Notes under the pieces: generated by a model
What the model saw: the letters and a program-made list of their open reading frames with translations, nothing else
Databases searched by the model: none
Told to the model about the DNA's origin: nothing
NCBI GenBank assembly: GCA_043779285.1
Contig: JAYWEL010000135.1
Location: 1-10,434, forward strand
DNA from: MGR-bin208 sp043779285
GTDB lineage: Bacteria; Bacteroidota; Bacteroidia; Chitinophagales; Chitinophagaceae
Direction of reading: 5' to 3'
Length of the DNA: 10,434 bases
Made by a program: the position numbers and the translations under genes
Part shown: positions 1 to 6,726 of the stretch, piece by piece
How positions within the stretch are numbered: the first letter of the stretch is position 1
How the letters are laid out: every line of letters starts with the position of its first letter

Positions 1-218
1 ATAAATTTGATGCCATAAAATTTGCTCAGCATATATCCGGCCACCTGCGTAATGACCAACACAACCTTATAATCCAGTCCAAATAATGTATGCCCTGAAA
101 ATGAAGCCACATTAAATGCCTTGCGAAAACTGAATATGCAGGTATAGGCTGCAAAACTTACAACAGCTGCAAAAACGGCTACGGCAACCGGTCTGTTCTT
201 CATTACTAATTGCGTCAT
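1..218 (-). CDS. DUF5690-type multi-pass membrane protein, N-terminal part (runs off the window)
   Basis: Reading the minus strand from the ATG at 218-216 gives 72 codons without a stop up to the window edge. The product starts MTQLVMKNRPVAVAVFAAVV and continues through SFAAYTCIFSFRKAF, a LFGLDYKVVLVITQVAGYML stretch and SKFYGIKF. This order (hydrophobic first helix, Y-T-C-x-x-S-F-R-K-x-F, then G-L-D-Y-K and Q-V-x-G-Y-x-x-S-K-F) resembles the N-terminus of the Bacteroidota DUF5690 family, MFS-like proteins of unknown substrate. Two membrane segments are visible, at about residues 10-28 and 50-66. A second ATG five codons downstream (203-201) is a possible alternative start. The gene lies downstream of the lipoprotein gene on the same strand, but a probable terminator (306-338) separates them, so it is likely a separate unit. 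The family assignment rests on memory of the motif. Confidence 0.75.
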   Translation of the reverse strand, partial: MTQLVMKNRPVAVAVFAAVVSFAAYTCIFSFRKAFNVASFSGHTLFGLDYKVVLVITQVAGYMLSKFYGIKF

Positions 219-305
219 TATTTAAATTATCAATGAATGTAAAGAAGGTTTGGCACAGAATGATTTTATGAGAAAATTATTTTTGATTTACAATGAATGA
301 ATCAC

Positions 306-338
306 AAAAAAAATCCACCGGCTAATTGGATGGATTTT
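306..338 (-). terminator. Rho-independent terminator after the lipoprotein gene
   Basis: An 8-bp inverted repeat, AAAATCCA (310-317) with TGGATTTT (331-338), encloses a 13-nt loop. Read on the minus strand, the right arm runs into an unbroken stretch of eight T residues (313-306). It starts 20 bases past the stop codon of the lipoprotein gene. The stem is AT-rich and fairly weak, as is common in this phylum. The remaining bases up to 218 show nothing else except CAATGAATG repeated at 231-239 and 291-299. Confidence 0.6.
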
Positions 339-358
339 ATTTGAAAATTTTATTGAAG

Positions 359-1741
359 TTATAACTGATTAATAAATCTTGTCCAACCACTCCACCAGTT
401 ATCATTAACATTAACTGCTCCCTGATAAGTAACAATCTGAAATCCTGTTAACTTGGAATGACTGAATGAAGCTCCATGTAGTAATGCAGAATTGCTTTTA
501 GGAGATGGATCAAAACCGGTATATTCAAATGGTTGATTCAACATTAATTCGTTATTGCTATTCATTATCCGGTTAGATCTTACCGGATTCATAAACCAAT
601 TATTGATATTAAAACTGCTACCGCTATTAGTTTTCAATGCTGATGGGCAACCGGCAATAATGGTATTGCGTATTTCCAGATCGTCATTCGTTGCACTGTT
701 TTCAGAAGCTGGTCCATCAATAAGAATTCCTGCACCAGCAGCTGGCCAGCCCATAATTACAGAATTAAAAATACTTAATCGACTATTGCGTCGAATATGT
801 GCACCACGTCTGAAAGCTGCTGCTATATTAGTTGTTGGAGTAAACATCGGCCCGATAAGTGTAACATTGCTAAATACCGGTGCAGTAAATGGTGCCGTTG
901 AAGTACCACTGCCATCATTATCACTTTCAAAACCATTGGATGCCCCACCCGGTGTAGCATCTGCAATGGATGTATCCCGGATGGCAATGGCAAATTGAAT
1001 GTTTCCTCTAAAGCCTGCATCGGTATCGAAATCATCATCCAGATTCCTGTAAGAGATCAGGTGTTTGCAATTTACAGTTCCTCCAAACCATTCAAATGCA
1101 TCATCATTACTATACAAAACCTGAATATAATCTATCATAGTACCACGTCCTACTGAACCAAACGTCATTCCATTGATTTCCTTATCCGGTTGAAAAGGGT
1201 ATCCCCCAAATTCAATGCGTACATATTTCATGATACCCGAATTATCATTGTCATCATTCCCACCATGTAATCCGTCTCCCTGTGCATTATTGATACCGCC
1301 TTCAATTTCCATCACACCCGGAACACCGTTATAGGAACCGTTATTGGTTGCTTTTCCCAAAAGAATAACGCCACCCCAATCACCAATTCTTTTCTGGCCC
1401 TCCGGAGCACTGGACGTAAACACGATTGGTTGAGTTCTTGACCCTTCTGCAAAAATCTTAGCACCTCTTTTAATAATCAATGAGCTGTTTGTTCCTTTGG
1501 CTCCCTGAATAATTACACCCGGTTGAATGGTTATTGAAAACCCGGATTCAATATAAACAAGTCCGTTCATGGTATAGACGTTTCCGGTTGTAAGAACAAG
1601 ATTTTTTTTGATAACTCCGGTAAGAACAAAATCACTGTTTGATGAAACAAAATCTGTTTCTACATATATTTTTTTGCAGGAAATCATCGAAGTGATGGTC
1701 AGTGCGACTATTAGTATTTTTTTTATATTTAGTAGTTCCAT
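359..1741 (-). CDS. Surface lipoprotein, predicted right-handed beta-helix, partner of the TonB-dependent receptor
   Basis: A 460-residue protein with a lipoprotein signal peptide: lysines at 7-8, a hydrophobic core (IKKILIVALTITSMISC) and a probable lipidated Cys22 followed by KK. The mature part is rich in Gly, Asp and Asn, with repeated short beta-strand phrases: IQPGVIIQGAKG (72-83), LIIKRGAKIFAEG (88-100), IGDWGGVILLGKA (119-131), GGNDDNDNSGIMKYVRIEFGG (160-180 region), SNDDAFEWFGGTVNCKHL (211-228) and LDDDFDTDAGFRGNIQF (234-250). This pattern is typical of a Bacteroidota family usually annotated as hypothetical or as a T9SS-associated surface protein. The spacing suggests a parallel beta-helix, and the Asp-rich turns could bind Ca2+; both are inferences. 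No catalytic motif is recognised and there is no SusD-like (TPR) character. The ATG lies 28 bases after the receptor stop, with an A-rich leader and no promoter of its own, so the two genes are almost certainly co-transcribed. It ends before a terminator. The ligand is unknown. Confidence 0.85.
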   Translation of the reverse strand: MELLNIKKILIVALTITSMISCKKIYVETDFVSSNSDFVLTGVIKKNLVLTTGNVYTMNGLVYIESGFSITIQPGVIIQGAKGTNSSLIIKRGAKIFAEGSRTQPIVFTSSAPEGQKRIGDWGGVILLGKATNNGSYNGVPGVMEIEGGINNAQGDGLHGGNDDNDNSGIMKYVRIEFGGYPFQPDKEINGMTFGSVGRGTMIDYIQVLYSNDDAFEWFGGTVNCKHLISYRNLDDDFDTDAGFRGNIQFAIAIRDTSIADATPGGASNGFESDNDGSGTSTAPFTAPVFSNVTLIGPMFTPTTNIAAAFRRGAHIRRNSRLSIFNSVIMGWPAAGAGILIDGPASENSATNDDLEIRNTIIAGCPSALKTNSGSSFNINNWFMNPVRSNRIMNSNNELMLNQPFEYTGFDPSPKSNSALLHGASFSHSKLTGFQIVTYQGAVNVNDNWWSGWTRFINQL

Positions 1742-1745
1742 TTTT

Positions 1746-1784
1746 ATTTTTTGAATTTATTTTTTGAATTTATTTTTTGAATTT
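1746..1784. repeat. Perfect 13-bp tandem repeat, three copies, between receptor and lipoprotein genes
   Basis: The unit ATTTTTTGAATTT (plus strand) occurs three times without mismatch at 1746-1758, 1759-1771 and 1772-1784. On the coding (minus) strand the unit is AAATTCAAAAAAT. The copy nearest the receptor encodes its last residues (KFKK) and part of the stop codon; the other two fill almost the whole intercistronic gap. The result is an A-rich leader just ahead of the lipoprotein ATG, the kind of context Bacteroidota use in place of a Shine-Dalgarno site. Because the receptor stops in the first copy, changes in copy number would alter the spacing and leader, not the receptor protein. Confidence 0.95.
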
Positions 1785-4571
1785 ATAGCTGAATGAAAGG
1801 CTGATATTGGTTCCCGAATTATATCTGCGGAAAAGAAAATCTTTATTGCTGTTGAACCGTCCATTCTTATCAACATCCTGATAAAAATCAGCTTTGGCAT
1901 TCAACAGATCATTTGCAGATAATTTTAATTCGCCTTTACCCTTCAAAATCTGATGATTAATCTGCAAATCAAATAACGGACGTGGAGCTTCATACACATC
2001 CGGAAATTCTTCACTTCCTACAAAGTATATTCTACGTCCCACCTGATTAAAAACCAGGCTTAACGTAGTATTAGATTTTTCATGATCGTATTGCAATCCA
2101 AAATTCATCACATACGGGCTCTGACCCTGCATAGGCCTGTTATCCAGTTTTGTATTCGGATCAATTTTTTTCATATTCACTTCATTATTGATAAATGCCA
2201 GATTTCCGTTTAGTGTAAAGTTTTTTAGCAGGTCAACGAAATCCATTTTTTTACGGAAATCAAATTCTATCCCATAAGCAACAGCATCCGGTGCATTATT
2301 ATAATTGACGGTGAATGTAGCCGGACCACTTTGAAAAAGAAATGGCTCAATCGGATTGGAGAAATGCTTGAAGAAACCACCAACTGTAATTAACTCGCCG
2401 GCCCTTGGATAAATTTCATAACGAAGATCCAGGTTGGTCACTTTTGTTCTTTTCAGATTTTCATTTCCTTTGACAGAGGCCACCAATTCGAAGTCATAGA
2501 ATTCGAAAGGCGACAACTCACGAAACTCAGGTCTGACAAGAGTTTGAGAAGCTCCAAAACGGATATTGGTACTATTCGTTTTCTTATAGGTTAAGTTAAC
2601 CGATGGTAGAAAATCGGTGATTTTAGTATGTATCGTTACCGGTTGATTACTCGAGTTACTGCCACTTAAACGCTGTTGAAATCCTTCCATCCGCAATCCC
2701 CATACTGCCCGAAACTTATCACTGAACGAATTATCCATTTGTACAAATGCTGCATGCAATTGTCCCGTTGCGAGATAATCGAAGTTGCGGTTGTTTATTT
2801 CATCATACTTAAATTTTCCAGATTCAAAATTTGCAGGTGCAAAAATCAGATTTGTTGGTAGTTTCAACAACGATGCATCTGCACCATACTGTGTAACACC
2901 AACCGGTCTTGATGCAAAACCCCGGTCTTTATACTGGTACATATAACCGGTTTTAAAAGTCTGTTTCTGATTCAACCAATTGAAAGATTTAGAAACCGAT
3001 CCGGCGCCACCATATATATAATCCATCAGATCGCTGTAGAAGCGGGTACCCGAAGCCAGTGATGGCAATCCATTTTGAATGGCGGCTATAAATTCAGTAT
3101 CGGATGAACCGATTGGTTTTACATATGACAAACGTCTTAAATCAGGAGTGCTCTGATAAAGGCTGGTAAAGCTTCCGGTCCAGTTAATCTTGATATCAGA
3201 TTTACGAATGAAATGATCGGCACCAAATTGGGTTGTATAATACATATTCGATTTGAAGGACATTTCCTGAGAACGGGTTTCATTACCCGCATCCGGATTT
3301 ATTCCATTTCGGAGTAATGTATTATCTGAGCTATTAATGCTAAATGTATTTTTCCAGGAAAATTTATTATTACTGTTTAATTGATAAGAGATATTTCCAA
3401 TTGCACCAATCAAAACTTCCTGATTGTATTTATGATCATCGAACTGCTGAATAATTTGTCCTGCATCGTCCTGAAATTTGCGAATCTGGTTTATAGTTCG
3501 GTTGCTTTTATTATACGTTAATGAATAAATCGCTCCCAATTTTTTACTTCCATTACCCCGGTTTACAAAACCACCATTCAATTGAAAAGATGCATTCGGC
3601 AAACCCGTAGTGTTATTAACTGACCAATTGTTGGAAAAAAGTTTTGATAAAGCATATTTATCCCGATCGTCCAATGGAATAAATTTTCCCCTCACTATTG
3701 GGAAAGCATTTGGCAGAGCCCTTGTGCCATCATCAATTCCTAACCAATCGAACTTTCCACCCTGGTATGTATAAAAAGGTTTTCCGGTTGTTTGCGTATT
3801 TATTCCGGTTCCGGCAGAAATTGAAAGGAAATTTTTGGAAGGAATGTCTTTGGTTGTTAGCTGAACCAATCCACCGGAAAACTCGGCAGGTAATTCAGGA
3901 ATGGCAGTTTTGTTTACAATAATATTTTCAATCACTGATGACGGGAAAATATCATAGCTGAATGTTTTTCGGTCTGCTTCGGTACTGCTCATCAAATAAC
4001 CATTCACCATGGTTTGATTATAGCGGTCGGCCAGTCCTCGTACCACCAGGTATTTTCCATCTTGTAAACTGATACCTGATACTCTTTTTAAAACATCTCC
4101 GGTATTTCTATCCGGTGATTTGCTGATGGCTTCGGCCGAAACAACCTGTGCTACAGCAGATGTGTTTTTCTGATACTGTATTAATGCATTGATGGTTTCC
4201 TTACGGGCAGAAGATTTTATAACTACGGCCTCTAATTTGTTTTGTGAAGATTCTTCGAGAAAAATATGGATGTTAGTTGTTTTATTTGCGAACAATTCCA
4301 CGTTCGAAATTTCTTTGGTATTATACCCAATGGAAGAAATCATCAGTGTATAATTTCTTCCAGCATCTAAATTTAGCTGAAAAGATCCATCCGTACCGGT
4401 AGATGTACCTCCAGCTGTATTCATCAAAATGACAGATGCACCAACAATGGATTCATTTTTTTGGTTAAAGACTTTTCCGGAGATTGTCCCTGTTTGTGCA
4501 TTTGAAAAAATGAAAAAGAGGAGACTGAATGTAAGGCTTGCTGTTTTTGTAAAAATCGATTTCGAGTTCAT
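1770..4571 (-). CDS. TonB-dependent outer-membrane receptor with N-terminal carboxypeptidase-regulatory-like domain
   Basis: Energy-dependent import channel of the outer membrane, 933 residues from the ATG at 4571-4569. Residues 1-25 form a signal peptide (hydrophobic SLTFSLLFFIFSNA, cleavage before Gln26). Residues 28-107 are a CarboxypepD_reg-like beta-sandwich (GTISGKVFNQ, VGASVIL, TDGSFQL, ISSIGYNT). A TonB-box-like stretch LEAVVIKSS (113-121) follows, then the plug (about 135-245) with DVLKRVSGISLQDGKYLVVRG and FSGGLVQLTTKDIP, and a roughly 690-residue barrel ending in SFSYKFKK. The partner is a beta-helix lipoprotein rather than SusD, and no SusC/RagA signature is recognised, so a polysaccharide-type SusCD system is unlikely. 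Reading further upstream only reaches a TTG at 4592-4590 that falls between the promoter elements, so the ATG is preferred. The gene follows the porin by 85 bases and has its own promoter and an 11-bp-phased hexamer array suggestive of PhoB control. The substrate is unknown; a phosphorus compound is an inference. Confidence 0.93.
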   Translation of the reverse strand: MNSKSIFTKTASLTFSLLFFIFSNAQTGTISGKVFNQKNESIVGASVILMNTAGGTSTGTDGSFQLNLDAGRNYTLMISSIGYNTKEISNVELFANKTTNIHIFLEESSQNKLEAVVIKSSARKETINALIQYQKNTSAVAQVVSAEAISKSPDRNTGDVLKRVSGISLQDGKYLVVRGLADRYNQTMVNGYLMSSTEADRKTFSYDIFPSSVIENIIVNKTAIPELPAEFSGGLVQLTTKDIPSKNFLSISAGTGINTQTTGKPFYTYQGGKFDWLGIDDGTRALPNAFPIVRGKFIPLDDRDKYALSKLFSNNWSVNNTTGLPNASFQLNGGFVNRGNGSKKLGAIYSLTYNKSNRTINQIRKFQDDAGQIIQQFDDHKYNQEVLIGAIGNISYQLNSNNKFSWKNTFSINSSDNTLLRNGINPDAGNETRSQEMSFKSNMYYTTQFGADHFIRKSDIKINWTGSFTSLYQSTPDLRRLSYVKPIGSSDTEFIAAIQNGLPSLASGTRFYSDLMDYIYGGAGSVSKSFNWLNQKQTFKTGYMYQYKDRGFASRPVGVTQYGADASLLKLPTNLIFAPANFESGKFKYDEINNRNFDYLATGQLHAAFVQMDNSFSDKFRAVWGLRMEGFQQRLSGSNSSNQPVTIHTKITDFLPSVNLTYKKTNSTNIRFGASQTLVRPEFRELSPFEFYDFELVASVKGNENLKRTKVTNLDLRYEIYPRAGELITVGGFFKHFSNPIEPFLFQSGPATFTVNYNNAPDAVAYGIEFDFRKKMDFVDLLKNFTLNGNLAFINNEVNMKKIDPNTKLDNRPMQGQSPYVMNFGLQYDHEKSNTTLSLVFNQVGRRIYFVGSEEFPDVYEAPRPLFDLQINHQILKGKGELKLSANDLLNAKADFYQDVDKNGRFNSNKDFLFRRYNSGTNISLSFSYKFKK

Positions 4572-4575
4572 GCTG

Positions 4576-4583
4576 CAAAGGAA
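4576..4583 (-). promoter_or_regulatory. -7 element of the receptor promoter
   Basis: On the minus strand TTCCTTTG matches the Bacteroidota -7 consensus TAnnTTTG at all but one base, and the wider TTTGCAGC context is typical. The receptor ATG follows only four bases later, so the transcript would start at or within a few bases of the start codon. No clear -33 TTG sits 19-21 bases upstream; that position falls inside the hexamer array, as expected for a promoter that depends on an activator. Confidence 0.5.
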
Positions 4584-4592
4584 CAACCCCAA

Positions 4593-4653
4593 TGTTACCT
4601 CAGCGTATCCTCCTTGTTAAGTTATAATTATCCTTATGTTATCTGAATGTTAC
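4593..4653 (-). promoter_or_regulatory. 11-bp-phased (N)TAACA hexamer array, candidate PhoB/PhoP operator
   Basis: Read on the minus strand, hexamers occur at exact 11-bp steps: GTAACA (4653-4648), ATAACA (4642-4637), ATAATT (4631-4626), TTAACA (4620-4615), GATACG (4609-4604, poor match) and GTAACA (4598-4593). Four of six match NTAACA. PhoB-family regulators bind direct repeats with an 11-bp period, and the Bacillus subtilis PhoP box unit is TTAACA-like with about 5-bp spacers. The array starts four bases after the porin stop codon and ends ten bases above the -7 element of the receptor gene. Assignment to a Bacteroidota PhoB is inferred from the repeat form and the phosphate genes around it. 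Confidence 0.65.
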
Positions 4654-4656
4654 GGC

Positions 4657-5879
4657 TTAAAAATTCATCTGTGCCTGTAAGCGCAGAAGACTTCCTTTCT
4701 GCAAATTTTCTTTTTCCCTGCTGTCTTCAAATCGCCTGTTGGAGATAGTGTACATGGTAACAAATTCCAAGTTTTTATTTGGCTGCCATTCTACCCCAAT
4801 TTCAAATTCATTGACCCGATAACTTCTTGCATCAAACTCGTGTTTTTTTCCTCCATCATAATATGATAGCCGGCTAAATGGAATAAGTACCTGCTCTTTA
4901 TATTTAGTCATATATGATGCAGTCAAATATCCTCCTTTCAGTTTTCGCTCTATAATACTGTTCGTTTTTTTATCATACTCCGGGCCAGTACCAACATTAT
5001 ATTCAGCCAGGATTCCAAAAGGTTTTGGGTAAAGTACAAAGCTGGCAGCAACCCGTTGGTCTAAATATTCAAAGCCGGGCAACCCTTTTACATTGGTACC
5101 ACGTTGATCTGTGGATACAACATATTTACCGGTATATGCCTGTATACCTGGTTCAATAATTTGATTATTTATTTGAAATGGATAACTTATTCTGGCTACA
5201 ACATGGCGGTTTTCATTTTGTTCCGGCCTATTAGCCGTTTGACCGTTAAAAACGCCAAATCCAAAAACACCGTAATCTCCTGAGCCTTTATATCCATCTC
5301 TTACTAAACTGGCAAACATTTCCCTGGTTTTTTCAGGTGCCCAATAAAAAATCGCACCAATATCACGTTCATTAGTCAGCGCACTGTTTAATGCATCATT
5401 CCGATCTAAAGGCAATCGGTTTTGACTGGATTGCATATTCTCAAATCCAAATGGAATTTTACTTTGCCCGAACCTGATACGGAATTCTTTCTTTTTATCT
5501 AAAGACACATCAAAATAAGCATCTCTAAGTTGGCCAAAATTTAAACCTGAAGTGGAGGCAGCAGATGCAAAATCGGGTTGTATATATAAAAAACCCGGTC
5601 AGAGATATTACCACTGAAAATTATACGCATCCGTCTTATAAATAAACCACCATTTCCACCCCATGACCTGTCACATTGCTCGCATTGCAAATCCGGGTTC
5701 GTTTCAAATAATTTATTGTAACGTACCTGGGCATATCCCCTGATAGAGAAATTTTCGTACCAGGGTTTTGAAACCTGTTTTGGCTTTATAGTGTCCGTTA
5801 TATTATTTGCATTAGAATCAGAAGCCAACAAAATAAAAAATACTAATACGAAAATGCAGGATTTCAATATTTGCTTCAT
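4657..5879 (-). pseudogene. Phosphate-selective porin (OprO/OprP family), broken by a frameshift
   Basis: Two reading frames together make one roughly 407-residue porin, a normal length. The first part, from the ATG at 5879-5877, has a signal peptide (CIFVLVFFILLASDSNA), the first strand FSIRGYAQVRYN (44-55), CEQCDRSWGG and FIRRMRIIFSGNISDRVF (80-97), then slips into a wrong frame and stops near 5541. The second part continues in another frame from about 5588: QPDFASAASTSGLNFG, QLRDAYFDVSLDKKKEFRIR, FGQSKIPFGFENMQSSQNRL and on to a C-terminal ...QAQMNF ending in Phe, as outer-membrane barrels do. The GTG at 5508 is only an internal codon of this frame. The break is at 5581-5593, where the minus strand reads T6 followed by an alternating TA tract. 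Restoring one T gives V-F-L-Y-I-Q-P-D; removing one TA gives V-F-Y-I-Q-P-D. Both halves otherwise look intact, so the lesion is recent, a phase-variable state, or a sequencing error. The family forms channels for phosphate or other anions. Confidence 0.85.
5581..5593. repeat. (TA)4 and A6/T6 tract at the porin frameshift
   Basis: The plus strand has alternating TA at 5581-5588 followed by an A run at 5588-5593. This is where the porin reading frame must change by one base. Both a mononucleotide run and a dinucleotide run are slippage-prone, although both are short. Confidence 0.8.
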
Positions 5880-5895
5880 AATGTTGGTTTGGGTG

Positions 5896-5924
5896 CAAAA
5901 GTAACAGGCTTCAAAACAGGTCAA
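5896..5924 (-). promoter_or_regulatory. Bacteroidota-type promoter of the porin gene
   Basis: On the minus strand TACTTTTG (5903-5896) is a perfect TAnnTTTG -7 element, and TTG (5924-5922) lies 18 bases upstream as a -33 element. Transcription should start about 10 bases before the ATG at 5879. This supports starting the protein at MKQILKSC rather than at the longer open frame, which begins upstream of the promoter. Confidence 0.7.
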
Positions 5925-5953
5925 TGTTAAGAAATTATTACCATAATGGTTAA
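5925..5953 (-). promoter_or_regulatory. Candidate PhoB-type repeats upstream of the porin
   Basis: The minus strand has TTAACC (5953-5948), GTAATA (5941-5936) and TTAACA (5930-5925), with start-to-start spacing of 12 and 11 bases. The last unit abuts the -33 TTG. The hexamer is the same as in the array upstream of the receptor. The plus strand also reads TTAAGA (5927-5932), TTACCA (5938-5943) and TTAAAG (5950-5955), so the site could act towards the DUF47/PiT genes, but no convincing plus-strand -7 element is visible (best is a poor TAACCTTTA around 5978-5986). Confidence 0.5.
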
Positions 5954-6001
5954 AGCAGGTATGCTCAATCATATTTATAACCTTTACAAAAATTCTTAAT
6001 T

Positions 6002-6649
6002 ATGGGCTTTAATTCCTTTCTAAAAATATTTCAACCAAAAGACAGGGTATTCTTTGAATTGTTTGAAAAAGTGGCTGACAATGTAGCGCTAATGAGCAAT
6101 AAATTAAGGGAATTAGTAGCCGAACCAGATTATGATAAAAGAGCTGCAATTATCAGTCAGATTGAACACCTGGAACATGAAAATGATACCCATACTCATC
6201 GAATTTTCACTGAATTAGGTCTGAACTTTATTACCCCTTTTGATAGAGAAGACATTCACTATCTGGCATCTGCCCTTGATGATATTGCAGATTACATTTA
6301 TGCTTCTGCAAAAAAAATCAATTTCTATAGAGTAAATCCCAATGATATGGGTATTCAGAAATTAGCTGAGTTAATCGAATTAAGCTCAACTCAGGTTCGA
6401 ATTGCAGTGTTGGAATTACGCAATTTGAAGAATATGCGATTGATTACGGAAGCGCTGGTAAAAATTAACAGCATCGAAAATCAGGCAGATGATGTATTTG
6501 ATATGAGTATTGAAAGATTGTTTGCCACAGAACCGGATGCAAAAGAAGTGATTAAGAAAAGAGAAATTTACCAGGTTATGGAAATAGCTACCGATAAATG
6601 TGAAGATGCCAGCAATGTCATTGAGTCGATCATCATTAAGTATTCTTAA
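6002..6649 (+). CDS. DUF47 (PhoU-like) protein
   Basis: A cytoplasmic all-helical protein of 215 residues, the usual size of the DUF47/PhoU_div family, which is encoded next to PiT phosphate transporters in many bacteria and archaea and is thought to modulate them or phosphate signalling. Visible PhoU-type acidic metal-binding repeats are EHLEHENDTHTH (55-66) and SIENQADDVFD (157-167), with DREDIHYLASALDDIADYI (81-99) and ATDKCEDASNVIESII (196-211). The start MGFNSFLKIFQPKDRVFFELF is typical of the family. It is divergent from the porin gene and 77 bases ahead of the PiT gene on the same strand, so the two probably form an operon. The leader is A/T-rich with no Shine-Dalgarno sequence. Confidence 0.93.
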   Translation: MGFNSFLKIFQPKDRVFFELFEKVADNVALMSNKLRELVAEPDYDKRAAIISQIEHLEHENDTHTHRIFTELGLNFITPFDREDIHYLASALDDIADYIYASAKKINFYRVNPNDMGIQKLAELIELSSTQVRIAVLELRNLKNMRLITEALVKINSIENQADDVFDMSIERLFATEPDAKEVIKKREIYQVMEIATDKCEDASNVIESIIIKYS

Positions 6650-6726
6650 TTTTTCATGAACAATTGATTGTGGGTCAAATAATATTCGAGTACTCATCTC
6701 ACCATCATTTAAGCAAATAATATTTT

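Noticed and set aside
555..998. Plus-strand open frame of 147 codons
   Set aside because: Lies fully inside the lipoprotein gene on the opposite strand; the product has no recognisable family or start context.
823..1038. Minus-strand 71-codon frame
   Set aside because: Out-of-frame shadow of the lipoprotein gene.
1746..1784. Tandem repeat as a CRISPR-like array
   Set aside because: Units are contiguous with no spacers and only 13 bp long.
2676..2861. Plus-strand 61-codon frame, with similar ones at 3698-3922 and 4429-4620
   Set aside because: Antisense to the receptor gene, low-complexity products, no promoter or conserved motif.
4657..5508. Separate 283-residue porin gene starting at a GTG
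   Set aside because: The frame continues upstream without a stop to the frameshift at 5581-5593 and encodes porin sequence there; the GTG is internal.
5880..5972. N-terminal extension of the porin frame
   Set aside because: It overlaps the -33/-7 promoter and precedes a clear signal peptide start at 5879.
6416..6697. Minus-strand 93-codon frame
   Set aside because: Antisense shadow of the DUF47 gene.
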